Shown here: piece by piece, positions 25,733 through 40,323 of the stretch
Numbering within the stretch: position 1 is the first letter of the stretch
How the letters are laid out: every line of letters begins with the position of its first letter
Source: Bigelowiella natans CCMP2755
Lineage: Eukaryota; Cercozoa; Chlorarachniophyceae
DNA: 64,000 bases
Assembly: GCA_000320545.1 (NCBI GenBank)
Contig: ADNK01000008.1
Span: 1 to 64,000, forward strand
Reading direction: 5' to 3'
The notes under the pieces: model-generated
Databases searched by the model: none
What the model saw: only the letters and a program-made list of their open reading frames with translations
What the model was told of the DNA's origin: nothing
Translations under genes and position numbers: made by a program

Positions 25733-26269
25733 CAATAATCAATGGGAATCAAGTTTTCGCAATAACTGTTCGTTGATTTAGTCGCGCTGCTAAATAGCTC
25801 AACAGCTAATGTGATCCAGGCGTTATTATTAGCACAGCTGGGAATTATTTGAGTTAATTCTTCATTATGCCAATGACGACGACGCATGTCGACCGATATA
25901 TAAGCATCTATGCAGATGTATACATCTACCACATTGTACAATAATTTTTGTCTTCTTTAATAATGCATTGGCTGTATGTTGCCTTGACGCCTTTACACAG
26001 CAGCTGAATAGATATCCTTGCTGCATGCAGTCATTCAGTTCTCATGAAACCAGAAATGCTCGCAATATTTTTTAAAATTTGCCAGTGCGCATGCATATGT
26101 GTACGTTGTTTTGCTCCACAGTATATGTATGTGTTCATCTCTATAATGAAGACTCAGCAGCTGCGGTGCACGGTATGTATCGTATACAACCCCCCACACC
26201 CTGCTGCTAGATGCACACAGCTAGAAATGTATTCGCATACAATCATCGAATATCTAGTATGTTCTGGAA
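25733..26269. other. convergent spacer
   Basis: A 537-bp stretch with no gene visible, between the 3' ends of the 204-residue protein gene and the channel gene. It contains scattered palindromic words and TATATAAG-like text. Confidence 0.45.
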
Positions 26270-27644
26270 TCATGATAATCTAAATAAATGGCGCTTTAAG
26301 CGCTGAATCAGCGTTGTTGTGCTTGGTGCTATAGCCTCTGCGATGGTAATATTTACCAATGTACTCTGCGCGCCTTCCGTCCCATACCCAAACTCCCGCC
26401 CCTGCGTGGAACACACGAGAATGTAACCCATCAGAGTTAGATCAAGAGCATTATTGACTCATCGCGCGTGGTCGAAACCGGCAATTTAAGCACGGTTTCT
26501 CACGGACGTTTTTCTCGAGGAAGAGAAACATAAATTGTGCTTTGTATTCGGACGCATATCGACATTTCGTACCAGCTCTGAGCTTGCCTCAAGTTTTGCC
26601 GTGTCTTGGTGATCCCAACTTGCTGTCTTGACACGAAGATAGCCGTCCCTAGGCCCAGAATGAGGATGTGGTACATCTGTGAAACCACCAAATGCAGCGC
26701 AACGACGATCCTACCGATCATCAACCGCGGAGTGATATCTCCAAACCTGAGAGTAATGACACCGCAAAGGTATTTATGTCGCGCAAGAAGAGAGTAGGGA
26801 GAAAAAGAAGAGGCCTATCCACAGGGTGGCTGTTGTCGATGATTCTCCGTCCCTCATTTGAGTGACCGAAAACATCGACAATATTTGTTCTGGAACACGT
26901 ATTGAACTTGGTGGCCGTGCACCGGACAAGTACGCTCCATTAACGATGGGATGTTTTCAAATTTAAAAGTAATGATCATCATCTCAGAAGATCGCGGAAG
27001 ATTGTTTCCACGACAAGACATCATGCGGTGGATCTTACTCAACCCCCCAGGAGGAGATGATCTCAAGGGCGGTGAGAGAATGTACGAATGTTCGCCTCAA
27101 CGCTTTCCCGCCAGATCTATCCCTATCACACCTCCTCGACGACTTTTCGAGTACTAGTGAATAGAAACTTACCCCGTCGTGGTCATCGCAGTGAAGGAGA
27201 AGTAAAGCAGCTTCCACATTGCTGCAGTGATTGTCAAATCATCGAGCTGCTCGACGAAAGGGATTTTGAATGCGTCCTAACGAAGATGAAAATGATGATG
27301 ATGGTACTGGTGGTGGCGTCTTCCCTCCCCCCCCCCCTCCCCCCCCCTCTTCCTCTTCCTTATCATCATTGCCACTATCGCCCTGCAGCTTATGGTGCTT
27401 TCTTTACATCGAAACTTCGTTCTCATTCTTCCACCCCCCCACATCTATAATTCACTCACACTCTCTTCTTTCTCAGCGAGGGAGAGAGGGGGGTCTACTA
27501 CATGCGGAAGGCAACTACTACTTTATCAATGAGGAAAACCAACAAATAGACTCCGTCGAAAAGGACGATAATGGACAAGTAGCTTTGCACCAGGAATGAC
27601 AACCCAATCTCAACGTGATCGTGCATCTATTTTTACATTATTTA

Positions 27645-27675
<31 letters not shown>

Positions 27676-27745
27676 CATCGTTGCATAGCATTCTGTGGAT
27701 TATGTGGGTACATGCTAATGGCTGTGGTATCATCAAGCATCATTT

Positions 27746-27784
<39 letters not shown>

Positions 27785-27898
27785 CGATCAGAAGTCACTA
27801 CAGCGAAGCGCTGATGAGGGTATTCCCATAAAATGTATGAATGCTCTTTGGTGAATGTATTGCAGAGGATCGGAAAGAAAGTTAGCGATCATACGTAC

Positions 27899-27934
<36 letters not shown>

Positions 27935-28442
27935 CTTGAACGCGATTCGAAGGCTAACGGACAGTAGCAGCATCAGCAAGAACCCCTTGAAAATAGCAGT
28001 GTTGTCTTAGCATTGATATGATGAGAGAGACTCGCCATGCGCAATCTGCCCCTTTCCATTTGACGACGGAATAACACAGCACTCAACCAATGATGAGTGC
28101 AGTGCTGGCTGCAAGCTACTACGACGGACAGCAGCTGCGACAGCACGGTAGGTGCAAGGGAACATGCTACAAATACCCACTTACTTGTAGTATGCAGAGT
28201 GCCATAAACGCCGGTTTTGTAGCGACATAGGGCTGATGATGATGATGATGACGACGATGACAAAAGAGGTTGCAGGGGGAAGAAAATAGGAGGCAGTCAA
28301 TACGTGCGGTGTCTAAATGTAAATATTATGTTTAATATGTTATGTGATCCCCCTTCTCGCTGCAGCATCATCATCATCATCATCATCATCATCGTCACCA
28401 CCATCCCAATTAGCATATTTGTTGTATCGCGCGGTGCTACTA

Positions 28443-28474
<32 letters not shown>

Positions 28475-29192
28475 ATTTGTGTTACTCACATCCTTGATGA
28501 GTGTGGGGTCCAACACCTCGATCAAGCACAGAGTCCCCACCTGAATACCGATCACTACCAGGAGCAAGTAGGTGATGACGAATTTTCGCATCATCTCCAC
28601 CCCGGGAACGTGGTGTCGGATCCAAGAAACCACGCGCCTACGTGTGGTTTGTATGTGTGAGTATGCGTGGTATGACGACGATTCAAAGAGAGCAGCAGCA
28701 GGAGGAGGAGGAGGAGGAGGGGGGGGGGAAGAGAATAACTTCACGACCGAATCGATTAAACTTAGGATCCATATGTTTCTAGTGTTCATGCTTCCTGTAC
28801 TTTTCATGTCAAGGGGGCGGGGGAGGGGGGGGGGGCTTATGTTATGACACGGTGCTACAAGAGGCAGCTTGTTATAGCTCCTCTTCTCCTGCTACCTGAA
28901 GAAGCCCATCTCGTAGTGATCTCGAAACTGAGAGACGACGTCTTCCCCCACCTGTCAGATGGAGAATGATGATGATGATGATGATGGTGATGATGATGGT
29001 GATGATCATGATGATCATAACAACGACACACCTGCGTCTGGAAGTAGTGCAAAGCCCAGCCGAAAATGACTACGGAGAATATCACTCCTGATAGACAGAA
29101 AGGTTGTAGGACGTACGACAAGGAATCATCGGAGTATTGAGAGTTGGCTTGCAATGGACAGGAGCTAGATTCATCCATGGCGACGCATATTT

Positions 29193-29255
<63 letters not shown>

Positions 29256-30175
29256 AATTATATATGTGTTTGTGTGTGTCTGTGTGTGCAATATGCGTGT
29301 GTCAGCACCGACCTATGAGCATCTCAAGACAGCATAACATTTGGGCAGGTATTCCTCTGCAAATCACGTCCCCAAACCCAGCAGAGCTAAGGATGGTGAT
29401 GGATCATACATCATCTATCTCTCACTTCTCGAATATGGCGAGACGACAACAGCATAGAGCAAGAGGATCGAGTTCATCATCATCTCGACGATAGCGCAGA
29501 TGATATGCATCGTCCTGCTATACGTGTCTTTGCAGGAAGGCGGCTATCACCAGCATGCAACGTATCTTAAATAAAGAGCTACTCTACTCGATGATTGATG
29601 ATGGTGCTGATGGTGATGACGCAGGAGAGTGTAAGTAAGAAAGCGTGTGATGATGATGACAAAATGCTGCTGGCCCTACGTCAGAACGCTGAGAGAAAAG
29701 TATACAAAGCCGACGAGGACCCCGGGAACGTGTCCTTCCTGAGCAGTTGAGCAAATTTAAGAAACAGAACGGGGGAGGAGGAGTGATGACAGGATGGCGA
29801 AGTAGGAGGTTAACGGGCATGTAACATCGTCAATAATGGAAGCTGCGATGCCTCGTGCCTCCCCCCCTCCCTCCCCCTTTTCCTCCTCCTTCTTTTTCTT
29901 CTTCTTCTTCTTCTCTTTTAACAATAGAAGCACGATAAAATTCATATTATTCACCATTTGATGGAGAGTCAAAGCCTTCTTTCTCGAATTGTGGTCCTCT
30001 CCCACCCAACCCTGTCGAGATACGACGACGCACCATAGGTGGTGTGTATGGAGAAAGATATGGAAGACGAAGAAGAAGAAGAAGAAAAAGGAGAAGAAGG
30101 AAGAGAAGGAAAAGAAGCAGCAGCAGCGGCAACCAATCGACCCCGACATTAGTAGAATCATAGCAAAAAGCAGAA

Positions 30176-30206
<31 letters not shown>

Positions 30207-30601
30207 TACATCAACACGAAAGGCAGCAGGGTCCGAGATGAAGATGGCGAGATATAGGAAGGAAAACCCCAACGCGAAGGCTAACCAGCCATTGACCAGT
30301 CGAGAAATCGATATCGGATTCCATTTAGTGATCTAATCACGAGGAGGAGGAGGAACATAATTGTCACTTCAAGATGTTTCTTTTCCACATCTTTCATGCA
30401 AAAGGCATTCGCCGATCGGATATCATTAAATTGTGCACACACGTCGAGGATAAGCGTCCAGCCCGAGTAAAGGATTAAGTAGCCCTGAGAAGGGCAAGCA
30501 GGGAGGGGGGAGGACAATTCGGGTGATGATGATGATGATAATGATGATGATGATACCACATTGAGTAGTTTTGGTAAGCTCTTCCTGCAACAACAGTGGT
30601 G

Positions 30602-30660
<59 letters not shown>

Positions 30661-30866
30661 TACTTGAGCTGCCACTAATAGGGTCGTGCAGAATGTACTT
30701 TTCCAGCCCTACCTCGCCAACAACAACAACATTATTTTAAGGTAACAATTAGCGCAATAACACCGTCATCGTCCCGCATCACCATCTTATTCGCATCGGT
30801 CGTGTACACAAATTTGAAGAAAATGGCGTGCGGAATGGGTGCAAGAATACTTGGTAGATCTTGCTC

Positions 30867-30901
<35 letters not shown>

Positions 30902-31387
30902 CTTTTTAAAACAACGGGAGAATGAAAACACCGAACCATGTGGACATTGCTCGTCTCGAATATCTCGGGGTCGAATGTTTGCAGCACGATGTACTCAGCC
31001 ACTAATAAGACTAGACTCCAAAACGCGCTGGTGTTCCCCAAGAATCGAAGGACCGTATCTCGACATGACCTATGAACAACGAGGAGTTTCAACAATCGAT
31101 AAGCATCGTGGTAGCCAGCTGGTTCGTACAACAACAAGTTTAGGACCAACTAAACACGTGCACAACAGCAGCAGTTTCAATATACGATGATGATGTTTTC
31201 GAGGGCGGAGAGCACGGATGGCCCTGGTATATGCACATGCAGGCACATGTCCCCTCTGCTTTCGTGTTTATGTGTAAGCTTATGTTTCGGAATCTGTAGC
31301 TAATTCATGACCACAGGATTCATGATGCAGCATCATACCCGTCGGTGTTCTTGTATTCAAACCGATCTTCCCCGTCGTAGTCTGCCT
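26270..31387 (-). CDS. two-pore potassium-channel-like polytopic membrane protein
   Basis: Two potassium selectivity filters are present. The first, SAGFGDV, is in exon 29313-29386 and is followed by a pore-lining helix in exon 29032-29087. The second, TTTGFGDITP, is assembled across exons 27173-27246 and the exon ending at 26746, preceded by a pore helix (MWKLLYFSFTAM) and followed by a long hydrophobic helix. Other phased exons include 30937-31149, 28896-28951, 28490-28637, 28185-28232, 27935-27985, 27522-27626 and the last, 26270-26401. At least four hydrophobic segments precede the first pore and three lie between the pores, more than in the four-helix K2P family. It probably conducts K+ across the plasma or an organelle membrane. 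The 5' end (a likely exon at 31339-31387) and several first-half joins are uncertain. Confidence 0.72.
27746..27783. repeat. (CAG)n microsatellite in channel intron
   Basis: About 12 CAG units on the plus strand, inside an intron of the channel gene as modelled. Confidence 0.9.
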
Positions 31388-32291
31388 CTTTCGAGAGCTA
31401 AATCAAACAAAATCATAAACCAAAAGTCAGCGGAAGGTTCTCCAAAGAAGAGCAAAATTGAGCTTAGCGAGTTGGCCGCACATCATCGAACTCTGTAATC
31501 CGAACGTCCTAAATTCGAATAAAGCAAATTATGAGAAAGAGAAAGGCACCGGACAAGTATTGTGTTGCTGTGTGAGATGAATTTCGTGGTCCGTAACAAA
31601 CATCATATGTAGAGTAGCCGGGACGATTTATTCCATGGTCCGCTCCCGTTACGTGCATTTGGCCGCGTCCTCCTCCTCCCTATATCCCGGAAGCAAGATA
31701 CTACAATGGGGAGCTGCTACGTAGTAGTGTCTTTTCGTCGGTAGCCATGCAAGAGAAATAGGCAGCGCGTGTGCTGTGTTTTTAAGACTTTGTGTGGTAC
31801 GCTTTTTTAATTCATTAATTAATTTCATGGAAAACGGGTTGCTTATTTCTTCCTGTTCCATTGTCGCTCTATAAAAACGCCATGTTTCGGAATGATCAAA
31901 GCGAAAGGGCGAAACACAGGAGATTCGTGTCGAAATTCCGTTATTACCGGGCATTCGACTCCTCATCACCGGGACGAGCCGCCCCCACCGTTTCGGATCG
32001 GTGTAACCTCCACACCAACCCACTCCCAAGCTGCTCAGAGATCTGGACGTTGAGAGCAAAGAAAGAGAGAGGGAGAAGGAGAGAGTCGTAGAGAGAGAAA
32101 AGACCCGCTCCGCCCTCCCTGGCCCAGTACTGCGCGTGATCGATCTTCCCCCTACTTGAAACCGGGTGAGAGCCACCACCCAGCCCTCACTGAATAGATT
32201 TACACAGGTGTTAATGTGTAATCCTTACACTGATACGACTGATCATTTTGTCGCAGCAGCTGAATTTGAGGGGGAGCACCGTCCGTAAAAG
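31388..32291. other. upstream region between channel and BBS2 genes
   Basis: Contains a 176-codon minus-strand frame without introns (31649-32179), which I do not call a gene. A TATAAAAA sequence lies at about 31871 on the plus strand. Otherwise nothing is recognised. Confidence 0.4.
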
Positions 32292-33407
32292 ATGATCCCT
32301 ACATTCCAGATCTCGCTCGACTCACCAATCATGCATGGATTGGTAAGAATTCATCCATCACATGTTCTTCTGTTTACTTCTCCCCTCACAACGGGGTTAC
32401 TTACTTACTTACTTACTTACTGACAACCTGTGTCAGGTGACCATCGGCAAGTTCGATGGAAAGCATCCTTCACTGGCGTGTGCTACAGGGGCAGCCAACA
32501 TACTAATCCACAGCCCCCATTTGCGCCATTCTGACGAGAATGTGAGCACAATTTCGAAATATTGCCATGAAAGCATATGTCTTAGCATGGATCTTATTCC
32601 GTTCGTTTCGAGCGCTAACTTTGAGCTTCTCGACCCATCAGCAAGAGGTGCGGCAATTGGATGTCAACCGCCGCATTTCTGCCCTTACCTCGGGAGAATG
32701 GCCTCTTCCGACGATCACGTTTGACTCTGAGGCTTCGAGTGAAAAAATGAAGTCTCTCAGCGTTGATGCGATAGAACAGATGCAATCCAAGGTGAGAAAT
32801 GTGCGGTGTTCGGTATCATGATCACTGAGAGGAACGTGTGCGGCCAAGACAGGCAGATGATCAACGTCGAATCAAATGCCATGATGAACCCTAATGCTTC
32901 TTGCTTTGTACATACCATTTCTATATAATATATAAATACATATATATTATCACGCTCCATTATGCTGATATGTCATTATCTATTGCGTGTATTGCTGCGA
33001 AAAGAGTGATGAACCATTAAGGCGTACTGGACGACAAGTGAAGGAAAAGACTCGGTATGGATATATTTCACTATGAAAGAGCCGGCTTCGAATCTCACCA
33101 CCAATACACTTACCGACGATGATGATTCAATTGAGAAACAACATATTTCTATCGTGTCCCAGGCGCCACGCACTGCTAGTGGGGACTCAAGCAAACCTGC
33201 TGTGCTACGACGTGGAAGAGAACTCTGATCTCTTCTACAAAGACTGCCCTGAGGGGCTGAATACGATTGCATTTGGGACGATCCCTGGAATGAAAGAGCC
33301 GCTCACCATCGTAGGGTGAGAAGAGAAATAGAACTACTTTCTGCTGTAAGCTTTGTTGACTAACCCCCCTCCATTTATTCAAGATGTACCACGTATACAC
33401 ACAAAAA

Positions 33408-33456
<49 letters not shown>

Positions 33457-33857
33457 ATATGATTTACTTGTGCAGAGGAAGTTGCTCCTTACAGGGATTT
33501 GACCACGAAGGTGAATTCGCAGCAACACTACACACTTCACGCCTCCATAGTGATATTCTGGGAAAAACGAGATCTTTCTTAAAATGATGTTTGTTTGTCC
33601 TTACGACAAAATAATGCAAAAAGGAAGATTCTTGATTGAGCACAATCGGCTACTTTGCTGCCGTGTTTTGTGCCTTTTCTTTTCAGATTCTTTGATTCTC
33701 ATTCCTTTTAGATGTACGATAATTCACATTTTGCTCTTGTCGTGGCGCAGTAAGTGGCGTGATGTTGGTATGATCATGTTCAGGAAATGAGATGTTTTGG
33801 ACGGTCACAGGAGATAACGTTACGGTCTGCTGCAACCACCATCATTTCATTAACACA

Positions 33858-33900
<43 letters not shown>

Positions 33901-35461
33901 TCTTAAAAGATAACATGCAACGACGTGTTTGGGCATTTTTAGCTTGCCTCCATTTCCGGTGTTGATGCTTTGTCATCCGAATTTTCCGTATCATCTTTCA
34001 AATATCTCTTTCCCTGACTTTTATATCTTACCATCACTGATCTCCCCCCCCTCCTTTTAGGCTCTCGCATTTCTGGGAAAGAGGCTAATCGTAGGGTGGG
34101 TGTCATCATCGCTATCAGGAAATAACTGCACCGGATATATATGTGTCGTGCAATATTCACCTGGCTGAGTCAACGCAAAATAATACTGCCTCCCCCCCTG
34201 CCTTCAAATATGCATTCATCCCAACCCGAATATTGTATTAAGGAATTAAGGGTGGGAATGTCTTTGTTCTTAACAGGTCTGAAGACTATGAGATACGCGT
34301 CTTTGAAGGAGAGGATGTATGACATCCACGCACACTTTCGTTGCAGCAAACATTATCATAATAGCCATAGGAGTCAAATGAATTCGATGAATTATATATG
34401 TGGGCGGTGTTAACTCGGCCGAAATCATTAAGCGGGGGAGCAACCTTCGTGCTGTTTCTCGAGACATTGGTGCTTTCAGCTGGTCTTTCACGATCTACTG
34501 CCCAGTGTCCTTCTTTTTATGAAGCTTATTTCGCTATTTGTTTCTCTTCTCTTCACTCGTCATCAATCTTCATAATGACACATCCAGGTCGTTATGGAAG
34601 CTACGGAAAGCGATGTTGTAGTATCTCTCACCCCAATCGGGGTAAGAACAAAAAATCCCTGCTCCCCCCCTCCCCTCTGCAGCAGCTTACGTGATCCTCT
34701 CACATGCAACACAGAAGGAAAATTTTGCCTTTGGTCTGGCCAACGGCACTATTGGGGTAATAATACATGCAGCACGTGCGCATGTGTGTCTTGAATGACC
34801 TCTTGTATCGCTGCAGACGAATAAAGTTATGATGAAAAAGTGAAATCGTGATGTTAAAGCCATACGAAACCTTGCATGAGAGAGATATATGAGAGAGGGG
34901 GGGGGGGGAACATGTTTTGGTGGAAAGAAGCTTTCATGTGAGCATGAAACTAATATTCGATGATGGCAGGTTTATGGCGGCGAGAAGAAGCTATGGACGC
35001 GACGTTATAAGTAAGAGAGGAGGCAGCACGGGGAAAGAGGGGGGGAGGGTTATTCTACTTACAGCTCTCTCCCAACAACTGAATATAACATATGTATATT
35101 ATATATAATTTCTATCATATATATATATTATATATATATATTATATATATACTATTGTATTATTTGGAGAATCTATGCGGCGTGTGTCTGTCCTTCCTCA
35201 TTCGTTCCCTTTAGATAGTTCTTCCGACGAAAGAGTGAGAGAGCTCAAGAAAGATGTATTCCTAGACAACCCGCTTGCAACGGATGATTGATGCTGTTGG
35301 TCCACCTCCTCCCTCCCCCCCCCCCTCCTCCTCCTTTATACGTGTGGGGTTATGATCCTGATAATAGACATGATGTGCGCGACATGGCTATATTTGACTT
35401 GGACGACGATGGAGAGGCGGAACTGATCACAGGGGTGATGATCGTGCTTACTTGCCAACCA

Positions 35462-35496
<35 letters not shown>

Positions 35497-35653
35497 CAGT
35501 ACAAGTTGTAGTAGTAGTAGTGGTAGTAGTATCGAATGATTTGCGCTTATTCCCTACACTGACAACTGTCAGGCTATAGTCATATCACTGTAGCAAAACA
35601 ATAATTGACGGGGCTATCACGGAGATTCCCCAAATATCTTTGTGTTAGGACGT

Positions 35654-35696
<43 letters not shown>

Positions 35697-36692
35697 TTCG
35701 GGGAGTCGTTTCCCATGCACGATAAAGAGTTCATCGTGGATCATTACACGTCTTTTACTTTATTACCATTTTTCTGTCTTCTTCATCTTCTTCTTCTTCT
35801 TCTTCTTCTTCTTCTTCTTCTCTAGTGGTCAAATGGCCGATTGGATGTGCGCAAACGAGAGACGGGGCAAGAAATCTTCAAGGTCGTTTGCGCAACTGCG
35901 TCATCAGCCCCTTGTGATGTTGGCTGTACTCCGGATGATGATGATGACGACGACAAACGTCATTATCGATGGTCTATCGTTCAACGTCAAGTCTTACGAA
36001 TTCCACGAATAACCCCCTTCTCTTCCCCCTACCGCCTCACAGCTACTGTTATAATGCCACTAAAAAAAAAAGACTACTGCAATTGCTACTTCCGCGCTCT
36101 TTGCTAATAGAATTGTGTGTTGTTCTTATTATTATTATTCAATGCTTTCTTCTTAGGAACGGCTGTCCGCCCCCATCAGTGGCTTGTGCATTTCGGATTA
36201 CCGCATGCAAGGGAGCGAGGAGATCATCGTTGCAACTGCGAACGGCGACATTAGAGGCTATGGGTACTACTGCTCATACGACTACTACTACTACCACCAA
36301 TAGCCTTTGTGTGGACCTCCTCCTGTTTCATCTTGGAATGGATTTTTATAATGAGGAGAAGCGTATATGACACACACACACACGCACGCATGCACGCACG
36401 CACACGGACGATGCGTGAGCCCTTTTGTACGCTACAACAGGTGCGCGAGCTCCGATGAAGCCAAGGAGGAAATCGAAACCAAGGTAGTAGTAGTACTAGC
36501 ACTAGTACTAGTAATAGAAAATCATACCTATCATCAGAATGAAGACTGAAAACACAGATGTTTTTTAACCCCCCCCCCCCCCCCCTCACGGGCAACGAAC
36601 ACGGTCGTATCACTGGAGAGAACACGCGTGTTTTTTGCTCGGATTTATTTCATTTTTGATATTTTGGCTTTTTGACTTCTTCTTCCTCCCGA

Positions 36693-36732
<40 letters not shown>

Positions 36733-37265
36733 CTATTATCTTTTAGGTGGACAACATGCGGCTGGAGGCCTTAAAAACACAGAAAATGGCCCTGTTGCTC
36801 GAGAAGCGAAGGTGATCTTATCCCAATTTAGTTAATATGTGCATGTTAGCAGCTTTACCATTCTGAACAACCCTTGCATACTCAAGCTACGAGAACAACT
36901 TGAAGGCAGTCAAGGCAAAAACGAGAGATGCAGGTGGTGCTGTCCATATAATCGGAAATAAATGCGTGCGTGTACACAAAAAAGCATTCTCTAACTTACA
37001 TTTCATCAAACATCAGGGTTGGTACCTCAAGAAACGAAGTTAAAGCAGGTAGAAACCATTATTCGTCGTCGTCGTCATCATCATCATCATCATCACATCT
37101 TCTACTAAGAGGCTAAGTATTTTATTCTTGTATGCAGAACCTCCAACCGAACGTGACTGAGAATTGCATGGAGGTCCTGTGTGCATTGAATGTTCCATAT
37201 CTACTGTTATATGATGACTGGGTGCATAGATATAATGGATCATGCGACTCAGTGGAATTTATATA

Positions 37266-37297
<32 letters not shown>

Positions 37298-37442
37298 CTG
37301 CGAGTGTGAATGTGTTGTGAGTGTGTGCGTGTGTGTGTGTGTGGAAAAAGGTCCTGTTCGAGAGCACAGAAGGCACCGTCATCAAGATGCTGGTGAATGA
37401 ATGAATGCACGCATTTGAATCTTGAACGTGAATTACAACAAA

Positions 37443-37477
<35 letters not shown>

Positions 37478-38261
37478 ATTTGAACACATTGTTGATAATT
37501 GAGGACGTATCGACGAGTGATGGGACCATTGAATAGCGTAAACATCCTCGTAATGATCGATCTCTCATCATCGGCACCGCATGCTTGTGTCGTCGTCGTG
37601 TTTGACATATTCAGATCTGCGAGTCGCAGTCTCTGTTTCCTACTGGGACGAAAGTGTTCAAAAAGGTGCGTCTTTTTCTGTCGCTCATACGAGATGTACT
37701 CTTTCCAAACGGACTACTCTCACGGGCAAGGAATTCTTCTGAGCCTTTGTGTACTTGCCTGTCGGTGCAAAGATGAAGTGCGGGACAAATAATATAATAT
37801 GTGCTGCTGCTGCTGCTGCTGCTGTTGTGATACAGAATAAGCCGACAGCAACCCTCTCAGTACCCATCCAGAAGGATCAACTAGGTGATATTAATTACTA
37901 ATTGCACCCCCCCCCCCTTCCTTCCACCGTTTCAATGTCGTCAATTGTCATTACCACATGTTAATCATGCCCGTGCGTGCGCGCGCGCGCGCGTTTTTGC
38001 ATGTGATTCGCGACGTTCAAGCGTTGAGCATCATTGTTGGCGTTGTTGTTCGTTTCGTATCAGGCGCAGGCTGCACGTTTAATGTGAAAGCAGTTGTTGG
38101 CCATTTATCGTCTTATCAGGTTATCATATATCCTCCTCTGCCCTTGCTACTGCCGCTGCTGCTGCTGCTGTCGCCGTGACTAACAAATAAAGATGTATGA
38201 ATATGGCATCATATCCTTGCAGATCTCCACTCCCTCTGTGATAACAATGTGCGCATGTTGT

Positions 38262-38319
<58 letters not shown>

Positions 38320-38614
38320 CAGGACCACATATTTGAGAGCACTTGCGAGATCCCGCATTTTTGCGGCTTCATCCATAGACAAAGCCATGGCGACCTCAAG
38401 GTTGGTGGAGGGGGAAAAAGACATCTGGAAATTGTGTTCTTACAAATGCATGCAGCATTGTTGCTCATCACATGGTTATCCCCGGAGTAAGTGCTGACTC
38501 CCTCCCCCCAATCCCTCTTCATTCATGTGCACATAATGCCACCACAGATGCCAGAGTCCTGTGTCACCTTCGAGATGAACGAGAGAGTGAAGTCGCTTGA
38601 GACGTGGATAAGTA

Positions 38615-38655
<41 letters not shown>

Positions 38656-38985
38656 ACACCATCGGATAGGAAAGGGAGAAAATATATCGAATCTGAGCCA
38701 GGGGGGGGGAGGGGAAAGAGAGCCTTGACTGTTTTTGTTACCTGCACAAATATTGTTTCATGTAAAAACCCCCACTGAATGCTGGGTCGATGAAATGCAG
38801 ATAAGAAATTTGGAATGAGCTATGAAGGACGGGGAGGTAATGATAGCATGACGGCATACAGCGCAAAACAACAAATCCCGTGCTAGTTATGGAGGCCATC
38901 ATTTCGCTTTTCTCTCTGGAACGCACATGAATATATGTATATATGTTTATATTCCAAGCTTATAGTTGCATAGATATACAAATAT

Positions 38986-39026
<41 letters not shown>

Positions 39027-39042
39027 CCTTGAAATCCTTTTG

Positions 39043-39084
<42 letters not shown>

Positions 39085-39496
39085 GATACAGGAGGAAGAC
39101 TGGAGATGTGGTTTAAGTCTATCTATAATGATGATACTCTCTGTATCTTCTTCCAAGAGGTAAGTAGTTAGGTAGTAGTAGTAGTAGTAGAAGAAAAAAT
39201 ATATAATCTAGCGACTCTTTCTTCCTTGTCAAAACGCGCGCGCGTGTGTGTACGTGTACGTGTGTGTGAGTGTGTATGATCTCTTCAATGCCTGTCTTCT
39301 TCAGGGTGATAACGATTCCAGAAGCAGCGTGAAGCTTGCTTGCAAAGATATGCAGACGGTACATGCGTGGGGATGGGTGTTATTGTTGTTGCAATAAGTG
39401 TTTCTATAGCTTTTGTGCTGATGGTGATGACCCTGCGTTGATGTCATACCAAAATGTGTGTCATCCATGTGCACTAAAGCCTCATACGATGTATGC

Positions 39497-39538
<42 letters not shown>

Positions 39539-39561
39539 GACTCGAAGAAGCATGAAAATTG

Positions 39562-39613
<52 letters not shown>

Positions 39614-39808
39614 TTTGTGTGTGTGTTGTGCATCTAGTTGGGAGATATGATCCAGGAACTAGCCGATGCGTTTTCTCTGAAAGATTTAAAGTACTAAAAC
39701 ATAAGATATCGATTGCATATATTCACGTGGACAAGTATCTTCGCGCGAATCATCATAAACACTCTTTCGATGAGCTAGTTCAGTTTTCATATGTATTTGT
39801 GTGTGTTT

Positions 39809-39840
<32 letters not shown>

Positions 39841-40280
39841 ATTCGATCTTTTCCAGATCGATCGCGAGTTTCCCAGAGGAAATGAAAGCATTCAAGCAGA
39901 CGATTCAAGTGGTACGTTCGTCAACCTAGCGCAGAATCAACAATGCAGCGACACTCAAACAGCCCAACTTGCCAGCTAGCAACTGCCTTCCGCCTTCACA
40001 CGAAATTAGCGGAAAAGAAACATAACACACAAAATGAAGATCAAATGTTATGCCTCGCTGCCTGCGAGTGTTGCCATTCGATGCCATAGCATGCGCTTTC
40101 TCAAGAAGAGAGTATGGCGTGTCTTTGATGAACGTGCAAGCCACAAGAGTCTTCTGCTCATGGATAACGTTTGGTGTTTGGAAGGTGGAGGAGTGTGATC
40201 GCACGCGTCTTAAATTACAAGCGGACATTGCAGAGAATGTAAATCTCGTCAAGCAACTCGTCGTCAAGGTAGTTTATATT

Positions 40281-40323
<43 letters not shown>

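Noticed and set aside
26850-27110. Minus-strand stretch after the second pore helix that at first seemed to encode the rest of the channel filter (TTTGDRSGG)
   Set aside because: The exon ending at 26746 supplies FGDITP in the right phase and is followed by a proper pore-lining helix, so 26850-27110 is treated as intron.
29800-31150. Polycystin-like channel identity for the minus-strand membrane gene
   Set aside because: Two GFGD potassium filters were found downstream in the same chain of exons, which polycystins do not have.
30861-31190. Plus-strand 109-codon frame
   Set aside because: It is the antisense of a phased channel exon (30937-31149) and starts in a CA repeat.
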